Both the position numbers and the translations under genes were made by a program. From positions 1-61,445 of the forward strand of contig JAEUQG010000317.1 in NCBI GenBank assembly GCA_016789755.1: a stretch of 61,445 nucleotides of DNA. The letters run 5' to 3'. Shown piece by piece: positions 1 through 8,771 of the stretch (positions are counted from its first letter, which is position 1; every line of letters begins with the position of its first letter). The stretch is from Bryobacterales bacterium (GTDB taxonomy: Bacteria > Acidobacteriota > Terriglobia > Bryobacterales > Bryobacteraceae). Below the pieces are notes generated by a model. That model worked only from the letters and a program-made list of their open reading frames with translations, searched no databases and was not told the origin of the DNA.

Positions 1-2
1 TC

Positions 3-221
3 ACATGGGCATTCATTGAATCGGGGACGCGCTGGATCGGCGATGCCCGCATCCATGTCGCCCTGATCACCTGGATTCTCGCCCTCGGCGCGGTGTTCCT
101 GCGCACCGTATCGGGCTGGCGAGGCCGCAAAGCCGCCCTGCTTTGTCTTGTACTGATGGGCTGTGCGGCAATGACTTGGGCCGCCCATGTCGGGTTGCGG
201 CCGGTACTGGCGGGGCCATGA
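3..221 (+). CDS. C-terminal fragment of a CcsA/HemX-like cytochrome c assembly membrane protein
   Basis: The gene enters from the left edge, so only the last 72 codons are visible. They encode a Trp-rich hydrophobic helix (around TWILALGAVFLRTV), a short basic loop (GWRGRK) and a second hydrophobic helix ending VLAGP. This resembles the end of CcsA/HemX-family integral membrane proteins. The TGA stop overlaps the ATG of hemA (ATGA), so the two are translationally coupled. A HemX/CcsA-like gene directly before hemA is a common arrangement in many bacteria, and the assignment rests mainly on that context. The heme-handling tryptophan motif would lie outside the window and cannot be checked. Confidence 0.6.
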   Translation, partial: TWAFIESGTRWIGDARIHVALITWILALGAVFLRTVSGWRGRKAALLCLVLMGCAAMTWAAHVGLRPVLAGP

Positions 222-1480
222 GAATCCACATCACCGGCCTCAATCACCGCACCGCCCCCGTTGAGGTGCGCGAGAAACTGGCTTTCCCGGCCGGGCACGT
301 CGAACAGGCGTTGGGCGCGCTCATCCGCCGGGGCGGCGTGCGCGAGGGGCTCATTCTTTCCACCTGTAATCGCGTGGAAGTGGCCGTGGCCATCGATGAC
401 GGCGATGCTACCTCCATGGTTGAGGAATTCTTCGAGCAATCGCGCCACATGCCGCGCGGCGACCTGGCTCCGCACCTTTACCACTTCCACGGCCGCGACG
501 CGATCCGGCATCTGTTCCGCGTTGCCGCCTCCCTCGATTCCATGGTGGTGGGGGAACCGCAGATTCTCGGCCAGCTCAAGGAAGCCTACGCCACGGCCAA
601 GAACCTCGGCGCGGTGAACGGATTCCTGGATGGGCTCTGCGCACGAGCCTTCTCCGTCGCCAAGCGCGTTCGCACCGAAACCGAGATCGGCTCCAATGCT
701 GTCAGCGTTTCCTATGCCGCCGTCGAACTCGCGCGGGAGATTTTCGGCAAACTGGATGGCCGGGCTATTCTGCTGATCGGGGCGGGCAAGATGTCGGAGC
801 TGGCTGCCCGCCACCTGCAGCGTGCCGGCGCCAACCGCATCCTGGTCACCAACCGCACGCGCGAGCGCGCCGAGGCGATGGCCGCCGTGTTCCAGGGATC
901 GGTGGTGCCCTATGAGCAACTCACACAGCCATTGACTCAGGCCGACATTGTCATCACATCCTCCGGGGCGCCGCACTACATACTCACCCGCGACATGATG
1001 CGCGCTGTGATGCAGCAGCGCAAGAACCGGCCCATCTTCCTCATCGATATCGCTGTCCCCCGCAATATCGATCCGCAGATCAACAAGCTCGATAACGTCT
1101 TTCTCTACGACATCGACGACATGGGGAAAGTGGTGGAGCGGAACCGCGTCAACCGCATGGAAGAGGCGGCCGAGGCCGAGCGCATCATCGAAGAGGAAGT
1201 GGATAAGATGCTCGCCCGCCTACGCGAGCGGGAAGTTACGCCCACCATCGTCAGCCTCCAGGATCAGCTCGAACAGATCCGGCTTGCCGAAATCGAACGT
1301 GTCCGCAACCGCCTCGGCAGTCTCAGCCCGCAGCAGGAAGAGGCTATCGACGCCCTCACGAAAGGAATCTTAGGCAAGATCGCCCACGGGCCCATCGCCG
1401 AACTCCGCCGCCACGCCAGCCGCGGCGAAACCACCGGCATCATCGACACCGTGCGCCGCATCTTCCGCCTCCCGGAATAA
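218..1480 (+). CDS. hemA: Glutamyl-tRNA reductase
   Basis: 420 aa. It catalyses NADPH-dependent reduction of glutamyl-tRNA(Glu) to glutamate-1-semialdehyde, the first committed step of C5-pathway tetrapyrrole synthesis. The ATG at 218 gives the family N-terminus MRIHITGLNHRTAPVEVRE; an earlier in-frame start at 143 would add residues foreign to the family. The nucleophilic cysteine lies in LSTCNRVE (about Cys50). The NADPH-binding loop is LIGAGKMSELAARHL, and a helical C-terminal dimerisation domain follows. The start overlaps the stop of the upstream membrane gene, and hemC begins 4 bases after the hemA stop. This places it in a hemX-hemA-hemC-cobA/hemD operon. Confidence 0.97.
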   Translation: MRIHITGLNHRTAPVEVREKLAFPAGHVEQALGALIRRGGVREGLILSTCNRVEVAVAIDDGDATSMVEEFFEQSRHMPRGDLAPHLYHFHGRDAIRHLFRVAASLDSMVVGEPQILGQLKEAYATAKNLGAVNGFLDGLCARAFSVAKRVRTETEIGSNAVSVSYAAVELAREIFGKLDGRAILLIGAGKMSELAARHLQRAGANRILVTNRTRERAEAMAAVFQGSVVPYEQLTQPLTQADIVITSSGAPHYILTRDMMRAVMQQRKNRPIFLIDIAVPRNIDPQINKLDNVFLYDIDDMGKVVERNRVNRMEEAAEAERIIEEEVDKMLARLREREVTPTIVSLQDQLEQIRLAEIERVRNRLGSLSPQQEEAIDALTKGILGKIAHGPIAELRRHASRGETTGIIDTVRRIFRLPE

Positions 1481-1484
1481 CAAC

Positions 1485-2384
1485 ATGCTCACCATCGGAT
1501 CGCGCGGCTCCCAACTGGCTCTGTGGCAGGCAAACTGGGTCAAGGACCAACTCGCCCAACGCGGCGTCGAATGCCGCATCGAAATCATCCACACCACCGG
1601 CGACAAGATCACCGATGTCCCGCTTTCTCAGGTCGGCAGCAAAGGCGTTTTCACGAAGGAAATCGAAGAAGCTCTGCTCGATTCCCGCATCGATCTGGCC
1701 GTGCACTCTCTCAAAGACATGCCCACGGAACTCCCTGAGGGTCTTACTCTCGCCGGTATCCCCGTGCGCGAAGATCCGCGCGACGCTCTGATCGGTTACA
1801 CGCTGCGCGATCTGCCGCGCTATGCCAAGGTCGGCACCAGTAGTCTCCGCCGCACGGCGCAGCTTCGCGCCCTGCGCCCCGACCTGCAAATCGAATCCAT
1901 CCGCGGCAACGTCGATACGCGCCTTCGCAAGCACGCGGACAAAGAGTACGACGCCATCGTGCTGGCCGCCGCCGGTTTGCGCCGCCTGGGCCTTGCCGAG
2001 CGCATCACCGAATATCTGGATCCGGAAGTAATGTGTCCCGCCGTCGGACAGGGCGCTCTCGCCATCGAAACGCGCATGGATAAAGGCCCCGGCTTTATGG
2101 CGGCCCGCTCGCTTTCCGACAACCGCACCGCTATCTGCGTCGCGGCCGAACGCGCGTTGCTTGAATCCTTGGGCGGCGGGTGCCAGGTCCCTCTCGGCGC
2201 GCACGCCCGCAAAGACAATCTGCTGCACATTCAGGCAGTGGTGGTCGCCCCCGATGGAACGAAGGCCGTCCGCCAGAAAACCACCGGCGATGCCCGTCAG
2301 CCGGAAAAGCTCGGCGCCCGTCTGGCTCAGATGCTGCTCGATCACGGGGCTAAAGAGATCCTCAGTCAGGTTTACGGAAAATGA
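1485..2384 (+). CDS. hemC: Hydroxymethylbilane synthase (porphobilinogen deaminase)
   Basis: 299 aa, normal family length. It polymerises four porphobilinogens into hydroxymethylbilane using a covalently attached dipyrromethane primer. The N-terminal signature IGSRGSQLALWQ, the substrate-binding segment HSLKDMPTELP and SSLRRTAQLRAL are all present. The cofactor-anchoring cysteine sits in SLGGGCQVPLGAHA (about residue 232). Its TGA overlaps the ATG of the next gene (ATGA), so translation is coupled to the fused cobA-hemD. Confidence 0.97.
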   Translation: MLTIGSRGSQLALWQANWVKDQLAQRGVECRIEIIHTTGDKITDVPLSQVGSKGVFTKEIEEALLDSRIDLAVHSLKDMPTELPEGLTLAGIPVREDPRDALIGYTLRDLPRYAKVGTSSLRRTAQLRALRPDLQIESIRGNVDTRLRKHADKEYDAIVLAAAGLRRLGLAERITEYLDPEVMCPAVGQGALAIETRMDKGPGFMAARSLSDNRTAICVAAERALLESLGGGCQVPLGAHARKDNLLHIQAVVVAPDGTKAVRQKTTGDARQPEKLGARLAQMLLDHGAKEILSQVYGK

Positions 2385-3862
2385 AAAAGGTGTATCTGGT
2401 GGGGGCGGGTCCGGGTGACCCCGGGTTGCTGACCCTCAAAGGCCGCGAGGCCTTGGCCGCCGCCGAAGTAGTTCTTTACGACAACCTCGCCAATCCGGAA
2501 CTTCTGCATTACGCGCCGGCCGCCGCTGAGCGCATCTATGTGGGAAAGAAGAAATCGCACCACACCTTGACCCAGGATGAAATCAGCGCCCTGCTTGTGG
2601 AAAGAGGCCGCCAAGGCAAGTGCGTCGTTCGTCTCAAGGGCGGAGATCCTTTCATCTTCGGGCGCGGCGGCGAAGAGGCCGAAGCTCTTGCCGATGCCGG
2701 CATCCCGTTCGAGGTCATTCCGGGCGTCACCACTCCGCTCGGCATCGCCGCCTACTGCGGTGTCCCGCTGACGCACCGCGAGCAAACCTCCGCTGTCACG
2801 TTCGTCACCGGCCACAATGTCGACGCGATCGACTGGGATCGCATCGGCCACGTCGAAACGTTGGTCCTCTTCATGGGGCTCACCCACGTCCGCGAAATTG
2901 CGCGCCGGTTGGTCGCAAAAGGAAAGCCGCCTACCACTCCCGCGATGGCCGTGCGGTGGGCTACCCGAGCCGATCAGCAAACTCTGGTGGGCACGCTGGA
3001 TACGATCGCCGGCCAAGCAGAGGCGGCCAAACTGAAGCCCCCGGTCACTTTCGTCATCGGTCAAGTGGTGGCAATGCGCCCCAAGCTCGATTGGTTTGAG
3101 AAGCTCCCTCTGTTCGGCCGGCGGATCGTCGTTACGCGCGCCCGCGAGCAGGCTTCGGAATTCACCACCCAACTGCGAGCCCTCGGGGCGGATGTCGCTG
3201 AATTTCCCGTCATAGCTACTGTCCCGCCCTCCGATCCCGCACCACTCGATCAGGCTCTTGCCAATCTGGCGGTCTACGACTGGCTCATCTTCACCTCGGT
3301 GAACGGAGTGCGCTTCTTCGTGGAGCGCCTGGATGCCTCCCCGTACGACCTTCGCGGGCTCCGCGCACGCATCTGCGCCATCGGGCCAGCCACCGCCAAA
3401 GCCATCGAGGCCCTTCATCTCAAAGTGGATCTCGTGCCCAAGGAGTACGTTGCCGAAAGCCTGGTGGAAGCCTTCGCGCCATTCCCGCTGGAAGGGAAAC
3501 GCATTCTGCTGCCGCGGGCGGCTGTTGCGCGCGACCTGGTGCCCGTCGAACTCACCAAACGAGGCGCCACCGTCGATGTGGTGGAAACCTACCGCACTAT
3601 CGTCCCTCCGAATGCCGGGGAACTCATCGCTGCTACCTTCGCCCGCAAGGCGGATTGGATCACCTTCACCAGTTCGTCCACGGTGAAAAATTTTCTCGCC
3701 ATCGCCGGGCCGGAAGCGCTCGATGGGGTGAAGGTTGCCTCCATCGGACCCGTCACTTCCGGCACTGCCCGCATGCACGGGCTTCAGGTCGCTGTCGAAG
3801 CCGGACGTCACACCATGGACGGACTGCTGGATGCGATCTGCGCAGAGGCGCTCAGTTCATAG
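2381..3862 (+). CDS. Fused uroporphyrinogen-III C-methyltransferase / uroporphyrinogen-III synthase
   Basis: 493 aa with two complete domains. Residues ~1-245 are a SUMT/CobA-type SAM methyltransferase: N-terminal VYLVGAGPGDPGLLTLKG, then VRLKGGDPFIFGRGGEE and the EVIPGVTTPLGIAAY motif. This domain makes precorrin-2 for siroheme and cobalamin. Residues ~250-493 are a HemD-type synthase (FGRRIVVTRAREQASEFTTQL, later DWITFTSSSTVKNF) that cyclises hydroxymethylbilane. Joining CobA and HemD in one chain puts the heme/siroheme branch point in one enzyme. Such fusions are known in several phyla. The 3' end overlaps the convergent gene at 3852 by 11 bases. Confidence 0.95.
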   Translation: MKKVYLVGAGPGDPGLLTLKGREALAAAEVVLYDNLANPELLHYAPAAAERIYVGKKKSHHTLTQDEISALLVERGRQGKCVVRLKGGDPFIFGRGGEEAEALADAGIPFEVIPGVTTPLGIAAYCGVPLTHREQTSAVTFVTGHNVDAIDWDRIGHVETLVLFMGLTHVREIARRLVAKGKPPTTPAMAVRWATRADQQTLVGTLDTIAGQAEAAKLKPPVTFVIGQVVAMRPKLDWFEKLPLFGRRIVVTRAREQASEFTTQLRALGADVAEFPVIATVPPSDPAPLDQALANLAVYDWLIFTSVNGVRFFVERLDASPYDLRGLRARICAIGPATAKAIEALHLKVDLVPKEYVAESLVEAFAPFPLEGKRILLPRAAVARDLVPVELTKRGATVDVVETYRTIVPPNAGELIAATFARKADWITFTSSSTVKNFLAIAGPEALDGVKVASIGPVTSGTARMHGLQVAVEAGRHTMDGLLDAICAEALSS

Positions 3863-4442
3863 GAATTTCGAAAAACAGCAACTCTTTGCCGGTACCCGCC
3901 TCCGCGATGCCCCGCACGTAGATCTGCGATCCAGGACGGTGCCCGATCTGAAAGTAGAAAAACCCGTGCGCCGATTCGCCCGCCGGAATCATCTTCGCGT
4001 GAAATGCGTACCCATCGATTTCGTCGATTGCCAGCTTGCTCTTCTTCTTGCGCTGCGGCAGCGGATTCGGATACCGTCCCGGCCCCAGGTTGGGGCGCTG
4101 CGGAGAATCGAGGAAACGCACTTCATCGGCCGGCGTGGACGCCACTTCGCGCCGCGTCGGCGTCAGATAGGAAACCTCCATCGCCGTCAGGTTCAGCGTC
4201 TTCCCGGCTTCGTTTTTCATCACCACCATGACCGGCAGTACGCCAAACTCAATGAGGTTCACTTTCCCAAACGCCGATTTCATCTGCTCCGGCGAGGTGA
4301 AGGGAATCACCGCAATCGTCAGCCCGCTATTGGTCTGCTTGGAAGAATACGTAGAGGCATCGGCGATCTTCAAGCCGCCCTTGTCCACGCCCTGAGCCGT
4401 TATACTCAGTAGGAGCATCAGCAACCATCCGCGCGTGTTCAT
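3852..4442 (-). CDS. Small exported protein of unknown function
   Basis: 196 aa. The N-terminus (MNTRGWLLMLLLSITAQG) reads as a signal peptide. The mature part is soluble with no membrane segments. It contains a basic stretch PLPQRKKKSKLAIDE and a C-terminal beta-rich region with a GYAFHAKMIPAGESAHGFFY segment. I recognise no family. The ATG at 4442 overlaps the GTG start of the divergent kdtA-lpxK fusion by 8 bases, so its promoter must lie inside that gene. The tail overlaps cobA-hemD by 11 bases. Consistent amino-acid composition over its full length supports a real gene. Confidence 0.75.
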   Translation of the reverse strand: MNTRGWLLMLLLSITAQGVDKGGLKIADASTYSSKQTNSGLTIAVIPFTSPEQMKSAFGKVNLIEFGVLPVMVVMKNEAGKTLNLTAMEVSYLTPTRREVASTPADEVRFLDSPQRPNLGPGRYPNPLPQRKKKSKLAIDEIDGYAFHAKMIPAGESAHGFFYFQIGHRPGSQIYVRGIAEAGTGKELLFFEIPMN

Positions 4443-6801
4443 CTATTTTCTCTATCGCCTCCTTGGGGCAGTCGCTTTCCCTCTGATCCTACTCTACCTG
4501 TTGCGCCGCGGCGTGCGGGACAGGCGTTATTGGAAAGGCATTCGGGAACGCCTCGGCGCCAAGCCCCCCAACTGGGATGCGACGGTTCCCGGAGGCATTT
4601 GGTTGCACGCCGTCTCCGTCGGAGAGGTGGTCTCCGCCATCGAGCTTCTGCGCCAATTGCGCCGCGAATTTCCCGGGCAGCGCCTCTATGTTTCCGTCAC
4701 CACGGTCGCCGGCCGCCAAATCGCCGAGGAGAAGCTTGGCGGTCTGGCCGATTTCATTTTCTATTCCCCGCTGGATCTGTGCTGGGTAGTGCGCCGTGTC
4801 CTGCGCCGTCTCCGCCCCCGTCTGCTGGTCGTGATGGAGACCGAGATCTGGCCCAACCTCTACCGGGAAGCGAAGCGCTTCGGGTGCGGCCTGCTGGTTG
4901 TTAACGGACGCATCTCCGACCGGGCGTTTCCCAAGTATGTGCGGCTGCGGGCGATCATCGAATACACGCTGCAGTGGCCCGATGCCTTCCTGCTGCAGAA
5001 CGCGATTGCCCACGAACGCTACTGCGCGCTCGGCGCCCCTGCCGGCAGGCTTCACGTTATCGGCAACTTGAAGTACGACTTTCGTGCCGGCCGTTTGCAG
5101 CCGCCGCGGGAAGTTGTGGCTCTTCTCGATCGGCTTGGCCCGAAGCAAGTCGTGATCGCCGCCAGCACCATGCCCCCTGCCGCGGACGACGATCCGGACG
5201 AAGACGACGTAGTCATCGCCGCAATTGCCGCCGCCCGCCGCCCCGGCACGCTCTGGATGTTGGCGCCGCGCCGGCCGGAGCGCTTCGATCCGGCCGCCGC
5301 CAGGCTCGAAAGAGCGGGCCTGCCCTATCTGCGGCGCTCCCAATTGACAGCGGCGGGTACGCACGCGACACCTGCCGTTCTCCTGCTGGACAGTATGGGG
5401 GAACTGGCTTCGCTCTTTTCGTTGGCGGACATCGTCTTCATGGGAGGAACGCTGGCGCGGCGCGGCGGACACAATATTCTGGAGCCCGCCTTCTTCGCCA
5501 AGCCGGTGATTATCGGCCCCCACATGGAGAACTTCCCGGACATCGCCGCCGAATTCCGCGCCGGCCAGGCAGTCCACGAAATCGCAAGCCCCAGCGAACT
5601 CAGCGGCGCCGTGAGCCAGTTGCTCGATAACCCCGGGCAATGCGCCGCAATCGGCCGGCGTGCCGCGGAGATTGCCGCCAACAAGCGGGGGGCCACCGGG
5701 CGCGCGCTCTCGGCCATCCAGTCCGCCTATTCGGAAGCCTTTCCGATTCCTCTCGAACCCATAGCACTACGCCTGCTGCTGACTCCCTTCGCTGCGCTCT
5801 GGCAAATCGGCGCCTCCTTCGACCGCAGCCGTAAGATGGCTCAGCGGGGCCGTCTACAGGCGCCTGTGATTAGCGTGGGCGGCATCACCATGGGAGGCAC
5901 CGGAAAAACTCCGGTCGTTGCCTGGCTCGCCGAAACCCTGCGGCAGCAGGGACACTCACCGGCCATCCTCACGCGTGGATACCGCCGCCGCAGTCCCGAG
6001 CCTCACACGATTCTCGCCGCCGGCGAGCCCTGCCCTGTCCCCCGCACGGGCGACGAGGCGCAAATCCACGTCCGGCGCGGCCATGCCGCGGTCGGTATCG
6101 GCGCCGATCGCCTCACCACCGGAAGAATTCTCGAGCAAAAACACCGCCCCAGCGTCTTTCTGCTCGATGACGGCTACCAGCACTACCGCCTCCACCGCGA
6201 TGTCGATCTCGTCATCGTCGACGGACTCCGTCCCATCTCCAATGGTTGCGTGTTCCCACTCGGCCGCCTCCGCGAGCCGCTTGCCGAACTCCGCCGCGCC
6301 TCGGCGTTCATCGTTGCCCATGCCGATTTTCCGCCCCCCTGGCGGGCCCTGGAGCGCATGCTGCAGCGGTACAATCCCGCCGCCCCGGTCTTCTACGCGC
6401 ACATGGAAGGCGTCGCCTGGGTGCATCATGCGACGGGCGAAGCCCTCCCACCCGATGCGCTGCGAGGCACTCCCGTGGCTGCTTTCTGCGGACTCGGCAA
6501 CCCCGCTTCTTTCTGGAGCACTCTGGAAGGTCTCGCCCTCCGCCCTACCTTCCGCTGGGCGTTCGGGGATCACTCCTCCTACAAAATCGCCCAACTCCGC
6601 CGCCTCGCCCACCATGCTCATTCCACGGGGGCGAAGGCGCTGCTTACCACCGAGAAAGACGTCATCAATCTTCCCGAAGACTCCGCCGAAGCGCTGGGCT
6701 CACTGCCTGTTTACTGGCTCCACACGCGCTTGGCCATCCACAATGAGCCGGCCTTCCTCACCTGGCTGGCCGCCCGTTTGCCCAAACGCGAAGTGCTATA
6801 A
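4435..6801 (+). CDS. Fusion of Kdo transferase (WaaA/KdtA) and lipid A 4'-kinase (LpxK)
   Basis: 788 aa. Residues ~1-425 are a complete Kdo transferase: an N-terminal membrane anchor, the acceptor-side motif HAVSVGEVVSAI with the catalytic Glu of SVGE near residue 61, METEIWPNL, VNGRISD and the donor-binding segment RRGGHNILEPAFF. Residues ~445-788 are a complete tetraacyldisaccharide 4'-kinase with Walker A GGITMGGTGKTP (about residues 482-493) and LLDDGYQHYRLHRDVDLV. Together they would phosphorylate and then glycosylate the lipid A precursor at the inner membrane. These are consecutive Raetz-pathway steps, here encoded in reverse order on the chain. The start GTG at 4435 has AGGAG at 4411-4415, rather far upstream. 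No stop or frameshift separates the halves. Confidence 0.95.
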   Translation: MFIYFLYRLLGAVAFPLILLYLLRRGVRDRRYWKGIRERLGAKPPNWDATVPGGIWLHAVSVGEVVSAIELLRQLRREFPGQRLYVSVTTVAGRQIAEEKLGGLADFIFYSPLDLCWVVRRVLRRLRPRLLVVMETEIWPNLYREAKRFGCGLLVVNGRISDRAFPKYVRLRAIIEYTLQWPDAFLLQNAIAHERYCALGAPAGRLHVIGNLKYDFRAGRLQPPREVVALLDRLGPKQVVIAASTMPPAADDDPDEDDVVIAAIAAARRPGTLWMLAPRRPERFDPAAARLERAGLPYLRRSQLTAAGTHATPAVLLLDSMGELASLFSLADIVFMGGTLARRGGHNILEPAFFAKPVIIGPHMENFPDIAAEFRAGQAVHEIASPSELSGAVSQLLDNPGQCAAIGRRAAEIAANKRGATGRALSAIQSAYSEAFPIPLEPIALRLLLTPFAALWQIGASFDRSRKMAQRGRLQAPVISVGGITMGGTGKTPVVAWLAETLRQQGHSPAILTRGYRRRSPEPHTILAAGEPCPVPRTGDEAQIHVRRGHAAVGIGADRLTTGRILEQKHRPSVFLLDDGYQHYRLHRDVDLVIVDGLRPISNGCVFPLGRLREPLAELRRASAFIVAHADFPPPWRALERMLQRYNPAAPVFYAHMEGVAWVHHATGEALPPDALRGTPVAAFCGLGNPASFWSTLEGLALRPTFRWAFGDHSSYKIAQLRRLAHHAHSTGAKALLTTEKDVINLPEDSAEALGSLPVYWLHTRLAIHNEPAFLTWLAARLPKREVL

Positions 6802-6813
6802 TCGTCTCCCAGA

Positions 6814-7398
6814 TTGTTACCTTCAACTGATTGTGGCTCCCGAGGAGCCGAGGGGATCAATTGCTACGCGTTAGTGGCGTATATTCCTGACCCGCTCGGC
6901 GTCTTCCTTGATGATTTGCGGCGCGAACTGGTGCCGGGGTGCAATCCCCATGCCCACGTCACACTCCTTCCGCCCCGCCCCATCCAGGGTACTGCCGAGG
7001 AAGCCGTGCGTCACATTCGGGACACCATTGCCGGGCTTCCCGCCTTCGATTTGCACGCCGCGCAAATCAACGTGTTTCCCGTGACCAACGTCATCTTTAT
7101 CGAACTCGGCATGGGCCGCAGCCAGATGGTGGACCTGCACGGTATTCTCAACAACGGCGCTGTCGCCTACAACGAACCTTTCGAGTATCACCCGCACATC
7201 ACGCTCGCGCAGGAAATCCCAGCCGATCGAGTGGAATCCATCCTCGCCGGCGCGAGGCGAAAATGGGACGAATTCCGCAATACCCGCATCTTCCCCGTGC
7301 AGGAATTGACCTTCGTCCAGAACACCAAGGACAACTGCTGGCTCGATCTTGCCACCGTTCACCTGGAGCGCGAACCGATTCCCGTCGGCCGCAAATAG
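6814..7398 (+). CDS. 2'-5' RNA ligase / cyclic phosphodiesterase-like protein
   Basis: Up to 194 aa. It carries the two HxTx-type motifs of the 2H phosphoesterase superfamily, HAHVTLLPP and HPHITLAQE, separated by about 80 residues. These motifs supply the catalytic histidines for RNA 2',3'-cyclic phosphate or 2'-5' linkage chemistry. The true start is uncertain: the listed TTG at 6814 adds an unlikely N-terminus, whereas GTG at 6874 gives VAYIPDPLG, where family similarity begins. A TATAAT at 6797-6802 overlaps the stop of the upstream fusion gene and could be a -10 element, though I see no good -35. It converges with the phosphomutase gene, 20 bases apart. Confidence 0.8.
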   Translation: MLPSTDCGSRGAEGINCYALVAYIPDPLGVFLDDLRRELVPGCNPHAHVTLLPPRPIQGTAEEAVRHIRDTIAGLPAFDLHAAQINVFPVTNVIFIELGMGRSQMVDLHGILNNGAVAYNEPFEYHPHITLAQEIPADRVESILAGARRKWDEFRNTRIFPVQELTFVQNTKDNCWLDLATVHLEREPIPVGRK

Positions 7399-7418
7399 CG
7401 GCCTGCGCCCGCTCCCGT

Positions 7419-8771
7419 CTACAGCATTCCGCTGACCTGATCGCGCAACGCCGCTGCCCTTTCGGCGGACTTCGCTTCCACCGCCAACCGCATAATCGGC
7501 TCCGTGTTCGAGGCTCGCACATGAATCCATGCATCCTCGAAGAGCAACTTCAGCCCGTCCGTGCGGTCCATCTGGGCGTCGGGAAAACTCTCCTCCAGCG
7601 CCTGCATCGCCGGACCCAGCCGTCCGTGCTCGAAAGCCACCTTCCCCGAGAGCCGCGTGTACTTCGGCAGGCGTTCCTCGGCGAGTTGCGAAACCGTCTT
7701 TCCCGTCCGCTCCATCAGATCCAGCAGAAACGCCATGCCGGTGTAGCTGTCGCGGCAATACTGCACGCTGGGGAAAATGATCCCGCCGTTCGAGCCTTCC
7801 CCTCCAATCACTGCCTTTGCCGCTTGCATCATCTCCACCACGTTCGCCTCGCCCACCGGAGTCCGGTACACTCTTCTCCCATGACGCAGAGCGATGTCAT
7901 CGATCACGGAAGATGTCGTCAGATTGACTACGACGTCGCCCGGCATGGACGTCAGCACCGCATCCACAACCAGCGCCAGCACGTCGTCGTTATCCAGGAC
8001 TCGTCCGGTTTCGTCGCAAACGGCGAGCCGGTCTCCATCCGGATCCTGCCCGAAGCCGATGTTGGCCCGTTCGCGCAGGACGAGTTCGCGCAAGTCGCCG
8101 AGGGTGTCGGGCCGCGGTTCGGCCTCGCGCGGAAACGGCTTGGTAGGGTCCACGGAGATCGCATGCAGAGTGCATCCGAGGTCCTGTTGCAGGAAGCGGC
8201 AACTCAACTCCGAGCCCGCGCCATTCACTCCGTCCAATGCCACGCGGAACTTTCGCGCCTTGATTCGGGCCGCGTCCACATGCCGCAGCACGCGCTCCGT
8301 GTGCATCCGCATGGGTGTCTCATGATCGCGCGCGATGCGCCGGATCTCCGCGTTCGTTGCCGTGCGGAACTCGCTTTCGTAGTAGATGTCCAGCAGTTCC
8401 CGCCGCTCGTAGTGGTTGAAGAACAGCCCTTCGTGGTTGAAGAGCTTGAGCGCGTTGTACTCTGCCGGATTGTGCGACGCGGTGACCGAAATCCCGCCCC
8501 GCGCGCGCGTGGCCCCGACGTAGATCTGAATGGTCGGCGTGGGTTGAATTCCCACATCCACGACATCGCAACCCGTCGCCAGCAACCCGCAGGAAACCGC
8601 ATGCTGCAGCATTTCGCCGCTCATTCGCGTATCGCGCCCCAGCACGACACGGCCTGTTCCCACGAATGTGCCGAAGGCTCGCGCAAACGACGCCGCCAGC
8701 GCGGGAGTGAGAAACTCTCCCACTACCCCACGAATCCCCGAAACGCCGATTTTCAGTCGATGTTCGCGCAT
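7419..8771 (-). CDS. Phosphohexomutase (GlmM/phosphomannomutase family), copy 1
   Basis: 450 aa from the ATG at 8771; longer in-frame extensions run into the upstream gene. This alpha-D-phosphohexomutase interconverts hexose 1- and 6-phosphates. Seen in order: IGVSGIRGVVGE, the phosphoserine loop SVTASHNPAEYN, the metal loop DPDGDRLAV, the sugar-binding loop GGEGSNGGIIFP and the phosphate-binding loop RASNTEPIMRL. All four active-site loops are intact. Substrate (glucosamine, mannose or glucose phosphate) cannot be fixed from sequence alone. The ATG overlaps the stop of a second phosphohexomutase (ATGA), so the two are co-translated. Confidence 0.93.
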   Translation of the reverse strand: MREHRLKIGVSGIRGVVGEFLTPALAASFARAFGTFVGTGRVVLGRDTRMSGEMLQHAVSCGLLATGCDVVDVGIQPTPTIQIYVGATRARGGISVTASHNPAEYNALKLFNHEGLFFNHYERRELLDIYYESEFRTATNAEIRRIARDHETPMRMHTERVLRHVDAARIKARKFRVALDGVNGAGSELSCRFLQQDLGCTLHAISVDPTKPFPREAEPRPDTLGDLRELVLRERANIGFGQDPDGDRLAVCDETGRVLDNDDVLALVVDAVLTSMPGDVVVNLTTSSVIDDIALRHGRRVYRTPVGEANVVEMMQAAKAVIGGEGSNGGIIFPSVQYCRDSYTGMAFLLDLMERTGKTVSQLAEERLPKYTRLSGKVAFEHGRLGPAMQALEESFPDAQMDRTDGLKLLFEDAWIHVRASNTEPIMRLAVEAKSAERAAALRDQVSGML

